Assembly: GCA_021791615.1 (NCBI GenBank)
Contig: JAJYWG010000032.1
Coordinates: 1 to 15,121 of the forward strand
Reading direction: 5' to 3'
Length of the DNA: 15,121 nucleotides
From: Actinomycetes bacterium
Lineage (GTDB): Bacteria; Actinomycetota; Acidimicrobiia; Acidimicrobiales; RAAP-2
Shown: positions 5,463 through 13,637 of the stretch, piece after piece
Position numbering within the stretch: the first letter of the stretch is position 1
Layout of the letters: every line of letters starts with the position of its first letter
Position numbers and translations under genes: made by a program
The notes under the pieces: generated by a model
What the model was told of the DNA's origin: nothing
Seen by the model: only the letters and a program-made list of their open reading frames with translations
Databases searched by the model: none

Positions 5463-8297
5463 GTGCTGTCCATCGGCAAGATGGTGTCCGGTGCCGAGGA
5501 CTACTACCTGAAGACCGTCGCCGACGGTCGGGAGGAGTACTACACCGGCGCCGGCGAGGCTCCCGGCACGTGGCTGGGGTCGAGCGCCGCCCAACTCGGC
5601 CTTTCGGGCGAGGTGGCGCCCGATGACCTCCGCATGCTGTTGGCCGGCGTGGCCCCCGACGGCCGCTGCCTCACCACCGGGCGAGCGAAGTCGGCGGGAC
5701 GGGTGGCCGGGTTCGACCTCACGTTCTCGGCCCCCAAGTCCGTCTCCCTCCTCTACGGCCTCGGCGACGACGAGGTGTCCGCCGCCACCAGGGACGCCCA
5801 CGCAGACGCAGTGGCCGGCGCCCTCGACTACCTCGAGCGCCACGGCCTGCGCCTCCGCCGAGGGGCCGGCGGGGAACGCCGCATCGCCGCCACCGGGCTC
5901 GTCGCCGCGGCGTTCGTCCACCGGACCTCGCGCTCGGGGGACCCCCAGCTGCATACCCATGTGCTCGTGGCCAACTCTGCCCTCGGCGTCGACGGGACGT
6001 GGTCGGCGCCCGACGCTCGCCTCCTCTACTTCCACGCTCGGACGGCTGGCTTTCTCTACCAGGCCGCCCTCCGTGCCCAGCTGACCGAGCGCCTCGGGGT
6101 CGCCTTCGGTCCCGTGGTGAACGGCACGGCCGAGGTCGAGGGCGTGCCCCGGCCCCTCCTCCAGGTCTTCTCCACCCGACGTGCCGAGATCCGGCGCCAT
6201 CTCGAGGAGCAGGGTGAGAGATCGGCGAGGGCTGCCGAGGTCGCCGCCCTCGCCACCCGGGCACCCAAGGAACCCGGAGCGGGCATCGACCCTGCCGCGT
6301 GCCTCACCCTGCGTGACCGGTGGCGCCAACGTGCCGCCGACCTTGGCCTGGCCTTGCCCGACCTCGCCCGCCTGCGGGCCGAACGTGCACATTGCGTCGG
6401 GCCGCCGGCCGCCGTTGACGACCTCGTCACCGAGCTCACCTCGCCCAGCGGCCTAACCGCCTCGGAGTCGACCTTCGAGCGTCGGGACGTTGTCCGGGCC
6501 GTGGCGGAACGCATGGCCAACGGCGCGTCACCGGTCGAGGTCGAGAGGATCGCTGACGCCGTTCTCGCCGCTCCCGAGGTGACCCCCCTCGCCCGGGTGG
6601 GCCGAGGAGGGGAGCTCCTGCACACGACGGCCGAGCTGCTCGACGTCGAGCGCGCCCTGCTCGACCAGGCCACGGCGGCGCGATGTGCCGGGCGTGGGCT
6701 CGTCGGTCCTCACGACCTGGCGGATGCGCTCGCCGACTTCCCCGTGCTCGCTGGCGAGCAGCGGGACATGGTGGCTCGGCTGACAACCTCCGGCGCAGGG
6801 GTCGACGTCGTGGTCGGCAAAGCGGGTGCCGGCAAGACGACCGCCCTCGCTGCAGCCGTGGGGGCTTGGACGCGTGCCGGTTATGACGTCTGGGGTGTTG
6901 CGCTCTCGGCCCGGGCCGCTATCGGGCTCGGTGACGGCACCGGTGTCCCGGCCACGACGATCACCCGGTTCGTGCGTGACCTCGACGCCGGGAGCGCACA
7001 CCTCAGTGATCGTTCCGTCGTGGTGGTCGACGAGGCTGGCATGGTCGGCACCCGTTCGCTCGCGGGCCTCGTCGGGCGCTGCGGCGTTGCTGGCGCCAAG
7101 CTCGTCCTGGTCGGGGACCACCGCCAGCTTCCCGAGATCGAGGCCGGTGGCGCCTTCGCTGCGCTCGTCCATCGGATCGGCGCAGCCCGCCTCACCGAGA
7201 ACCGACGCCAGGAGCAGGCATGGGAACGCCTCGCCCTCGACGAGCTCCGCCACGGTGACCCCGGCCACGGACTGGACACCTTCATCGAGAACGACCGAGC
7301 TCATGCCGCACCCACCGCGCGCGAAGCGATGGCGGCCATGGTCGCCAGGTGGGCGACATCGGCGGCGACCGGCGAGGAGGTGGCCATGCTCGCTGTCAAT
7401 CGCAGGGACGTCGACGTGCTGAACGCCATGGCACGGACCGAGCTCCGATCCCGAGGTCAGCTCGGCGCCGACGTGGCCACGGTCGACGGGCTCGGCCTGG
7501 CCGTCGGGGACCGGGTCCTGTGCCTGCGCAACGACCGAGCCCTTGCCATCGCCAACGGCACCCTCGGCGTGGTCGATGCCGTCGACGAACGCACCGGCGT
7601 GACGGTGACGACAGCGCAAGGCCTGCGCCAGCTCCCGTGGAGCTACGTCGAGGACGGGCACCTCGCCCACGGGTACGCGACAACGGTCCACAAGTCCCAG
7701 GGAGCAACCGTCGATCGTGCCTTCGTGCTGGCCACCGCCTCCCTCACCCGCGAGGCGGGCTACGTCGCCATGAGCAGGGCCCGCCGAGGGACGGAGCTCT
7801 TCGTCCCATCGGGAGCCTTCGAGGACGGCATCGACCGGGACCCGGCGGCCGAGCCCGCACGCGACGCCTTCGATGGTGTGGCCCGCCGCCTGCGCACCTC
7901 CCGAGCGAAGCAGCTCGCCCACGCCGACGTGAACCCCTGGCCCCGACCCAGTGCCACGACCACCTCAGTGCGCGAGGAGGCAATCGGCGCGGACGTCCGG
8001 ACGATCCCGAGCCCGGCGGACCCGCGAAGCCGGCCCGAGGACCGCTACCTTGGAGCCGTGCTCGGACGGCGGCCGGCATTCCTCGACGAGCGTGCGGTCT
8101 ACGACGACCTGGCCGCGGCGATCACGGACTACCGGACGCACCACGGCATCGACGGCGACGATGCCCTCGGACCCCCGCCCCTTGCAGCGGCCTCCCGGCT
8201 GGCCTTCGACGACCTGGCCCGGCGGATCTCGACCTATCAGCGGCGGCTCGGCCGGGAGATCGCCCTCGACCACAGCGATCGGGGGCTCGGCCGGTGA
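5463..8297 (+). CDS. MobF/TrwC-type conjugative relaxase with RecD-like helicase
   Basis: This 944-residue enzyme nicks oriT, stays bound to the 5' end and unwinds the strand for transfer. The N-terminal HUH domain (about 1-300) has paired tyrosines YY at 14-15 and 26-27, and the metal-binding histidines H153, H164 and H166 in DPQLHTHVLVAN. The superfamily I helicase half has Walker A GKAGAGKT (452-459), Walker B VVVVDEAG (D523-E524), GDHRQLP (551-557) and VHKSQG (742-747), followed by YVAMSRAR. The last 130 residues are a less conserved tail. The start is GTG at 5463, giving the MLSIGKM opening usual for the family. It sits six bases after the helix-turn-helix gene, and its stop overlaps the coupling-protein start (GTGA). 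All catalytic motifs are intact, so it should be functional. Confidence 0.95.
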   Translation: MLSIGKMVSGAEDYYLKTVADGREEYYTGAGEAPGTWLGSSAAQLGLSGEVAPDDLRMLLAGVAPDGRCLTTGRAKSAGRVAGFDLTFSAPKSVSLLYGLGDDEVSAATRDAHADAVAGALDYLERHGLRLRRGAGGERRIAATGLVAAAFVHRTSRSGDPQLHTHVLVANSALGVDGTWSAPDARLLYFHARTAGFLYQAALRAQLTERLGVAFGPVVNGTAEVEGVPRPLLQVFSTRRAEIRRHLEEQGERSARAAEVAALATRAPKEPGAGIDPAACLTLRDRWRQRAADLGLALPDLARLRAERAHCVGPPAAVDDLVTELTSPSGLTASESTFERRDVVRAVAERMANGASPVEVERIADAVLAAPEVTPLARVGRGGELLHTTAELLDVERALLDQATAARCAGRGLVGPHDLADALADFPVLAGEQRDMVARLTTSGAGVDVVVGKAGAGKTTALAAAVGAWTRAGYDVWGVALSARAAIGLGDGTGVPATTITRFVRDLDAGSAHLSDRSVVVVDEAGMVGTRSLAGLVGRCGVAGAKLVLVGDHRQLPEIEAGGAFAALVHRIGAARLTENRRQEQAWERLALDELRHGDPGHGLDTFIENDRAHAAPTAREAMAAMVARWATSAATGEEVAMLAVNRRDVDVLNAMARTELRSRGQLGADVATVDGLGLAVGDRVLCLRNDRALAIANGTLGVVDAVDERTGVTVTTAQGLRQLPWSYVEDGHLAHGYATTVHKSQGATVDRAFVLATASLTREAGYVAMSRARRGTELFVPSGAFEDGIDRDPAAEPARDAFDGVARRLRTSRAKQLAHADVNPWPRPSATTTSVREEAIGADVRTIPSPADPRSRPEDRYLGAVLGRRPAFLDERAVYDDLAAAITDYRTHHGIDGDDALGPPPLAAASRLAFDDLARRISTYQRRLGREIALDHSDRGLGR

Positions 8298-9655
8298 GGC
8301 GGCGCGGCAAGGCCCCGGTCACGGCCGATCCCGGGTTCCCCGACTTCCCCGGCCGACCGTGGTTCGGCCTGTACGTGGGCGAGGGCCGAGATGCGACGGG
8401 CGCGTCCAACATGCAGTTCGCCGGGATCCAGCAGAGCGTGCTGGTCCTCGGCCCACCCCGGTCGGGCAAGACGAGCACCGTGGTCGTGCCTGCCGTGCTC
8501 GCCGCTCCCGCCGCGGTCGTCTCGACGTCGACCAAGCCGGACGTGTTGGCCGCCACGGTCGGATGGCGCCGGCAGCTCGGGAACTGCTTCGTCTTCGATC
8601 CGACCGGTGCTGTCCCACTGCCCGACGGAGCACTCCCGCTGCGGTGGTCGCCAGTCATCGGCTGCGACCAGTTCGAGACGGCCGTGGCCCGGGCCCACGC
8701 CCTGGCCTCCGCCGGACGTCCGCTCGCACCCATGAGCGAGGCCTCCCACTGGGTGGAGCGGGCCGAGGCCCTCCTCGCCCCGTTGCTGTTCGTCGCCGCC
8801 CGCCGTGGACGGGACATGGGCGTCGTGTGCCGGTGGGTGCTCTCCCGGGACGTGCGCGAGCCGCTCGCTGCGCTCGAGGCCGAGGGTCACGACATGGCGA
8901 TGTCCGTGCTGGCCGGGGTGGCGGCAACGGAGGACCGGGAGCGGTCCGGGATCTTCTCCACCGCGGCAGGCGTGCTCGCCGCCTACCGATCCGAGGCCGC
9001 CCTCGAGTCGGCCCGCCATCCGAACTTCGACCCCGACGACTTCACGGCGTCGGCCGACGCTGCCTTCATCTGTGCCCCGGCCCACGCACAGGACCGTCTG
9101 GCCCCGATCATCGTGGCCCTCCTCGACCAGCTGCGTGCCTCGACGTACGCACGACCCTTCTATGCGGCACCGGTGGTGTTCGCCCTCGACGAGGTCGCCG
9201 GCATCGCCCCATTGCCGGCGTTGCCCGCCATGGCGGCCGACGGTGCCAGTCAAGGGCTCGTCACGCTCGCCTGCTTGCAGGACCTCTCACAAGCCCGAGG
9301 CAGGTGGGGCGAGGCAGCCGACGGGTTCTTCTCCCTCTTCAACACCAAGGTCCTCTTCCCCGGTATCGCCGACCACCGGACGCTCCAGCTCGTCTCGGCC
9401 ATGGCGGGCGACAAGCAGGTGCAGGTCCGTTCGGTGAACCGGCCCGATCCGTTGATGAACCTCCTGGCCAAGCACAAGGCAACCCCGTCGGTCACGACGT
9501 CGGTCACCTGGCGGCCCCGGCTCCCGGTGGACGTAGTGGCTCGGGGGTTTCCCGGCGCTGCGCTCGTCCTCTCCGGTGCCTACCCCTTCTGGGTCGCCAC
9601 CGTCCCCTGGTGGAACCATCCGACGTGGTCCCAGTACGCGAACGCCAGCCGATGA
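8294..9655 (+). CDS. VirD4/TraG-like type IV coupling ATPase lacking a membrane anchor
   Basis: This 453-residue ATPase probably links the relaxase-DNA complex to a type IV secretion channel and drives transfer. It has Walker A GPPRSGKT (53-60), the following strand VVSTSTKPDVL typical of TraG/VirD4, and Walker B VVFALDEVAG (D299-E300). A glutamine-bearing motif, LVTLACLQDLSQARGRWG, comes shortly after. The start is GTG at 8294, sharing GTGA with the relaxase stop. The frame is open far upstream, but only as a shadow of the relaxase. Unlike classical VirD4/TraD proteins, no N-terminal transmembrane segments are seen: the protein begins RRRGKAPVTADPGFPDF and enters the ATPase fold directly. 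It must therefore be soluble or recruited by another membrane protein. Confidence 0.88.
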   Translation: MRRRGKAPVTADPGFPDFPGRPWFGLYVGEGRDATGASNMQFAGIQQSVLVLGPPRSGKTSTVVVPAVLAAPAAVVSTSTKPDVLAATVGWRRQLGNCFVFDPTGAVPLPDGALPLRWSPVIGCDQFETAVARAHALASAGRPLAPMSEASHWVERAEALLAPLLFVAARRGRDMGVVCRWVLSRDVREPLAALEAEGHDMAMSVLAGVAATEDRERSGIFSTAAGVLAAYRSEAALESARHPNFDPDDFTASADAAFICAPAHAQDRLAPIIVALLDQLRASTYARPFYAAPVVFALDEVAGIAPLPALPAMAADGASQGLVTLACLQDLSQARGRWGEAADGFFSLFNTKVLFPGIADHRTLQLVSAMAGDKQVQVRSVNRPDPLMNLLAKHKATPSVTTSVTWRPRLPVDVVARGFPGAALVLSGAYPFWVATVPWWNHPTWSQYANASR

Positions 9656-9712
9656 CGACCTGAGCTCGCGATGGTGGTCGGGCGTCGATCACGAAGCTCT
9701 CTGAGGGTCGTT

Positions 9713-9726
9713 GTGTCAGGTGACAC
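9713..9726. repeat. 14-bp palindrome over the stop of the 3-helix membrane gene
   Basis: GTGTCA-GG-TGACAC is a perfect 6-bp inverted repeat with a 2-base centre, in the 60-base spacer between converging genes and overlapping the minus-strand stop codon at 9716-9718. It resembles a dimeric operator, but its position is not a promoter position and it is not terminator-like. Chance is a fair explanation. Confidence 0.4.
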
Positions 9727-10282
9727 CTCGGGCCGCCAGGACGACGCGCAGGACGAGCGAGGCAATCGCGGCCACCACCATGGCTACGAAGATGCCGATG
9801 CACCCGGCGAACACCTTGGCCACGCCCGACCCCGATGCAACAGCGAACCCCACGGCGAAGCCGACGACGAGGAGGCCGAGAAAGCCGTAGGTGACGCCCC
9901 TCCGCATGCGCCGTAGGCGTTCCTGCGTGAGAGCACGCACGTCGACGTGCGCGGGCAGCGGGCCCTGGTAGTGCGTCTGGTGCCCGGACCGGTCCACCAG
10001 CGTGAGACGGACGTCCCCGTCGGGACCGAGCTCGTAGGTCAGGGCGCCGGGACCGGGCACCGTCCACCCCGTCGCCCGCGTGCCGGCGGGGTTCCAGCCC
10101 CCTCCGAGGTAGCCGACCCGGAACTGGACGGTCCCACCTTTGCTGCGGAGCCGGCGGGCGATCCCCAGCGGCGTCCGTCGTCGGATCCACAGCACCATCA
10201 ACATCATGTAAAGCGCGAGGAAGACCGTTCCTCCGATCGCTCCGATCTCGACGGCGCTGGTGATGCCGCTCTGCATCGTCAC
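9716..10282 (-). CDS. Three-helix membrane protein coupled to the BTAD regulator
   Basis: This 188-residue protein has one N-terminal membrane helix (about 12-34), ending in the basic anchor WIRRR. A soluble middle (about 36-125) has beta-type patterns such as YLGGGW and LTYELGPDGDVRLTLVD. Two more helices follow (about 131-149 and 156-182). No family is recognised. The GTG start at 10282 overlaps the stop of the preceding regulator gene as GTGA, so the two are translationally coupled; an ATG two codons later is less likely to be the start. The coupling suggests that the membrane protein and the regulator work together, for instance as a small membrane-linked regulatory unit near the transfer genes. 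It converges on the coupling-protein gene with 60 bases between stops. Confidence 0.72.
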   Translation of the reverse strand: MTMQSGITSAVEIGAIGGTVFLALYMMLMVLWIRRRTPLGIARRLRSKGGTVQFRVGYLGGGWNPAGTRATGWTVPGPGALTYELGPDGDVRLTLVDRSGHQTHYQGPLPAHVDVRALTQERLRRMRRGVTYGFLGLLVVGFAVGFAVASGSGVAKVFAGCIGIFVAMVVAAIASLVLRVVLAARGVT

Positions 10283-11391
10283 GCTCCGATCGGCCCGGAG
10301 AGCACGTCGTCAGCGAGCTCGCCGAGGGCAGCTTTGGCTTCCAGTTGTGCCCGCTCAAGCTCCCCGTGCCCGCGATCGCCGGCCAGGCTCACGTGTAACC
10401 GCCACAGGTCCAGGTCGAATGGAACGGCGAGCAGTCCTCCGCGAACGGCAGCTGCGGCGCTGGCAGCGTCGTCGCCATCGAGGCACAGGACTGCGAGTCG
10501 GCGGGCCACACCAGCGATCGCTGACTCCATCTCGGACACCAGTAGCTCGCTGTAGACCCAGCCAAACGAGCCAGGCGGTGTCGACGCGAACGGACGCCCT
10601 CGGACGAGCCCGAGGGCCTCTTCGAGTTGGCTGCGATCGGCATTGGTCCCGGCGAGCCGGACGAACGCTGCCCAGTCGGTGGTCACGGTGGCGGCCAGAC
10701 GATAACCGGCGCCGGTCGCCGGCGGCACGTTCGCACCTCCAAGGCATCGACGCAGCAGCGACACGTAGGTGCGCAGGCTCTTGGCCGACGCCTCCCGGTC
10801 GCCATCGGGCCAGAGGGCGGCTCGGAGCTGGTCGCTCGGGATCGGGCGGTCGGGGTGCAGCGCCAGGTAGCACGCCAGCTCGACCACGATCGCTCGCGAC
10901 GGGGCCTCCTGCCAACCGTCCACGTCAACGCTGCCGAGCACGTTCACGCGCACTCCGAGCGGTTCCGCCTCCGGCTCGTCGGCCCCGAGCGCTGGCAGAT
11001 CGGGAGACGGCGTGGCGACGTCGGGGAGCGCCGTGGCTGGGAGGTCGACACCGTCGTCGGGGGACGCAGCCATGGAGGCCTCCGCACCCTCGTTGGCGAT
11101 GGGGCCGCTGGCCTCGTCCTCAGCGAGGTCATCCTCGTCGTCGAAGCCATCGTCGAGCCCCCATGCCTCCCTGCGGAAGGAGTCGATGATCCGTTCAGCG
11201 GTCTCGTCGTCGAGGTCGACTGACAACGCCTTGGGCGGGGCCGAACGAGACGGCTGCGACGGATCGAGTCGATCGGTTCGTGCGGCACGAGCTCCATCAG
11301 TGATCCAGAGCCAACGCCCGGCAGGATCGCGAGCCGACACGTACGGGCCCCCGTAGGCCTCGGTCTCGCTGCCGCCGCCAAGCGCCGCCAC
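10279..11391 (-). CDS. SARP/BTAD-type winged-helix protein, possibly N-terminally truncated
   Basis: The 370-residue protein has three parts: a short N-terminal piece (1-45), an acidic low-complexity linker (about 55-145, runs such as DDGFDDEDDLAEDEA), and a C-terminal regulator. The regulator opens LGVRVNVLGSVDVDGW (145-160), runs through an OmpR-type winged helix with DQLRAALWPDGDREASAKSL (187-206), and continues into a BTAD helical domain (about 236-365). These domains bind DNA direct repeats in SARP activators. In actinobacterial mobile elements a similar C-terminal BTAD can sit on large membrane-anchored proteins. The GTG at 11391 is preceded in frame by a TAA only four codons upstream, and the next 479 bases hold no gene. 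The gene may therefore be the remnant of a longer one. Its stop overlaps the start of the membrane protein (GTGA). Confidence 0.8.
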   Translation of the reverse strand: MAALGGGSETEAYGGPYVSARDPAGRWLWITDGARAARTDRLDPSQPSRSAPPKALSVDLDDETAERIIDSFRREAWGLDDGFDDEDDLAEDEASGPIANEGAEASMAASPDDGVDLPATALPDVATPSPDLPALGADEPEAEPLGVRVNVLGSVDVDGWQEAPSRAIVVELACYLALHPDRPIPSDQLRAALWPDGDREASAKSLRTYVSLLRRCLGGANVPPATGAGYRLAATVTTDWAAFVRLAGTNADRSQLEEALGLVRGRPFASTPPGSFGWVYSELLVSEMESAIAGVARRLAVLCLDGDDAASAAAAVRGGLLAVPFDLDLWRLHVSLAGDRGHGELERAQLEAKAALGELADDVLSGPIGA

Positions 11392-11870
11392 GGGACGACA
11401 TTATGCCGTTGGAGACTGACGAGTACGGTTCAATCGCCCACCGGCAAGCCACCTCCATGATCATCTCGACCAAGAGCCGATCTGGGCGGACCTTCGGCAC
11501 CGTCGCTATCGAGCAGCGGAGCGTTGGTCGTGCAGCGCCGCATCGTGACCGCCATTGTCTCGTCAGCTGTGCGCGAACCCAAGCAGATCGCCGGTTCTGC
11601 GCTCCCTCCAGACCCTCGGCTTGGCCCCCGGCCGCGTTATTCTCTGCTGCAGGTGGGTCGCGGTCGGTAGACCGACGGTTGTCGCTGGAGCGGGATCGAT
11701 GCTCCCTGCCGATTATGAGCTCGCCCAGGGATGCCTTCGAGCCGCCCAAGGGTGGTGTGAAGCGCTCAGGCCCTACTGCCAGGCGGCAGCTGAAGATGCC
11801 GTTTGCCCGTTGTCCCGCCTCCTGCGGAGAACAGACGGAAAGTATGGGATGCGAGCCCTAGGGTGGTGGC
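11392..11870. other. 479-base stretch without a convincing gene
   Basis: Short frames are open on both strands, but none gives a protein-like product. It lies between the divergently transcribed BTAD gene and the AAA ATPase gene, so it should hold both promoters; I find no convincing -35/-10 pair. A perfect palindrome GTCGGT-AG-ACCGAC lies at 11663-11676 and could be an operator. Base composition starts to drop towards its right side. It may include decayed sequence left when the ATPase segment was inserted. Confidence 0.5.
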
Positions 11871-13508
11871 ATGACTCAACCCCTGAACCAAGTCCTCATG
11901 CGCCTCACGCGCCGCTCGGAGACCAATGACCCTTCAAAGCTGGTAAACACCTTCGTGGACGTTGGCCACCTCTTCGCTTTGCTGTCGTCCCGAGACCATC
12001 AGATCTTCTACGGCCGGCGTGGGACTGGAAAGACTCACGCGCTACTATACCTGGCGGATAAGGTACAGGCTGAGCACGACTGGGCCGTGTACATCGATCT
12101 TCGTCGGCTGGGCTCTTCCGGCGGGATCTACGCGGATGAATCGTTACCCCTTCCCGAACGGGGGACACGCCTGCTACTCGACGCACTCGGCCGGCTGCAC
12201 GATGCAATCACCGATCTTGTGCTTGAGGCGTCCTACACAAATGAAAATGACTTCGCCGCGAGTATGCGTATACTGGAATCACTTGCCGACGCTGTGACCC
12301 AAGTACGCATTGAAGGTTCTATGGAGGTCAATACTTCCAGGTCGAGTGCGCAAGAAGAGCGAAGAGGCTCAAACGCTCACCTTTCCTGCAGCCCGCAATC
12401 TGTTGGACTTGGAATCGGCTCATCGTCATCAAACGCGAGCGGAGCGAAGGAGTCAGTTACCCTCCACCAGGCTGGTGTAGCGCGGCACTCTGTTCATTTC
12501 GGCAATGTGTCGACTGTATTGGAGCGGCTAGTGGAAGCGCTTCCCTGCCAGCGCCTATGGATCTTGCTGGACGAGTGGAGCACTCTTCCCCTTGAACTGC
12601 AGCCATACCTTGCAGATCTGCTTCGTCGCTCGGTGTTCCCAGTGCCTGGGATCACGGTAAAGATCGGCGCTATCGAGCAGAGGTCGACATTCCGGGTTCA
12701 GAGGGAGCAGGGAGACTACATCGGGATCGAGGTTGGTGCCGATGCTTCCGCTGACCTCGACCTAGACGACTTCATGGTTTTTGGAAACGATGCCGAGCAG
12801 GCTAAGGAGTTTTTCCGAGAGCTGTTATTCCGTCACGTCGCCTCAGAAATCGAACAGAAATACGAAGATTACGAGAAAGCCCCCCGTAACGCACAGGACT
12901 TTTTGCGACTTGCGTTCACGCAGACCGGTGTATTTGAGGAACTTGTACGTGCTGCCGAAGGTGTTCCCCGAGATGCTATGAACATTCTTTCGTTGGCAGC
13001 GCAGGCTGCTGGAAACGATGCAATCTCGATGCCCAACATCCGATCTGCGGCAAGAAAATGGTACTTGCGAGACAAGGAACAGGCGGTTTCCGCTAACCCA
13101 GACGCCGCGCTCTTGCTGCACTGGATAATCGATCAAGTCATCGGGCAGAAGCGCACTAAGGGGTTTCTTCTTGACCAAGAAGGTGTCGGGCACCCATTGA
13201 TCGGCTACCTATACGACGGTCGAGTGCTCCACATCGTACGCCGTGGAATCAGCTCTCGGGACCGCCCTGGTGTCAGGTTCCTTGCCTACGCCCTCGACTT
13301 TGGTTGCTATGTGCATCTGACCGCGGCGCAGGCTCCGACGAGCCTCCTTGCCATCGAGGGCGATGAAGGTCGCAAGCAGCTCGTAGACGTACCCGGCGAT
13401 GACTACCGATCGATCCGCACTGCTCTACTCGACCTCTCGGCCTTCGAGCGCTCGCAGAGAGAGCCAAAGCAAGGTCAGCTGCTCGCCGACTCGGAGCGCG
13501 GGGCGTGA
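11871..13508 (+). CDS. ORC/CDC6-like AAA P-loop ATPase, orphan; candidate defence gene
   Basis: The 545-residue ATPase has Walker A GRRGTGKT (48-55) after QIFY, Walker B RLWILLDEWS (D234-E235), and a sensor-1-like strand VKIGAIEQRS (263-272). A C-terminal part (about 410-485) patterns like a winged helix: LHWIIDQVIGQKRTKGFLLD, then LHIVRRG. This is the layout of ORC/CDC6-like and STAND-like AAA proteins often met in bacterial accessory regions. Residues about 150-205 form a Ser-rich, poorly conserved insert. GGTGG lies just before the ATG at 11871. The gene is visibly less GC-rich than its neighbours, which suggests recent acquisition. No partner gene on its strand is present. Antiphage function is inferred only from context; replication or DNA-repair roles are alternatives. 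Confidence 0.75.
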   Translation: MTQPLNQVLMRLTRRSETNDPSKLVNTFVDVGHLFALLSSRDHQIFYGRRGTGKTHALLYLADKVQAEHDWAVYIDLRRLGSSGGIYADESLPLPERGTRLLLDALGRLHDAITDLVLEASYTNENDFAASMRILESLADAVTQVRIEGSMEVNTSRSSAQEERRGSNAHLSCSPQSVGLGIGSSSSNASGAKESVTLHQAGVARHSVHFGNVSTVLERLVEALPCQRLWILLDEWSTLPLELQPYLADLLRRSVFPVPGITVKIGAIEQRSTFRVQREQGDYIGIEVGADASADLDLDDFMVFGNDAEQAKEFFRELLFRHVASEIEQKYEDYEKAPRNAQDFLRLAFTQTGVFEELVRAAEGVPRDAMNILSLAAQAAGNDAISMPNIRSAARKWYLRDKEQAVSANPDAALLLHWIIDQVIGQKRTKGFLLDQEGVGHPLIGYLYDGRVLHIVRRGISSRDRPGVRFLAYALDFGCYVHLTAAQAPTSLLAIEGDEGRKQLVDVPGDDYRSIRTALLDLSAFERSQREPKQGQLLADSERGA

Positions 13509-13618
13509 GCCACCTGAGCCCAAGCCGGACGTATAGCGCCCCGCTCAGAACGTCACCAACCCGGCTATTGAAGAAGCGCCGAACGGCACCTCTCGACGCG
13601 CTGCACCACTTTACTCCC

Positions 13619-13632
13619 AGGTTCCGGAACCT
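13619..13632. repeat. Perfect 14-bp palindrome between convergent genes
   Basis: AGGTTCCGGAACCT is self-complementary without a spacer. It lies six bases beyond the minus-strand stop at 13638-13640, within the roughly 130-base spacer after the ATPase gene. As RNA it would make only a tight, loopless hairpin, and no T run follows, so a terminator is doubtful. Protein binding or chance remain. Confidence 0.4.
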
Positions 13633-13637
13633 CTTCA

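Noticed and set aside
5238..6392. Minus-strand frame of 384 codons under the relaxase gene
   Set aside because: It is Gly/Val/Glu/His-rich low-complexity translation antisense to conserved relaxase motifs.
7349..8293. Upstream extension of the coupling-protein frame
   Set aside because: It lies inside the relaxase gene and encodes Arg/Pro/Gly-rich sequence; the GTG at 8294 overlapping the relaxase stop is the natural start.
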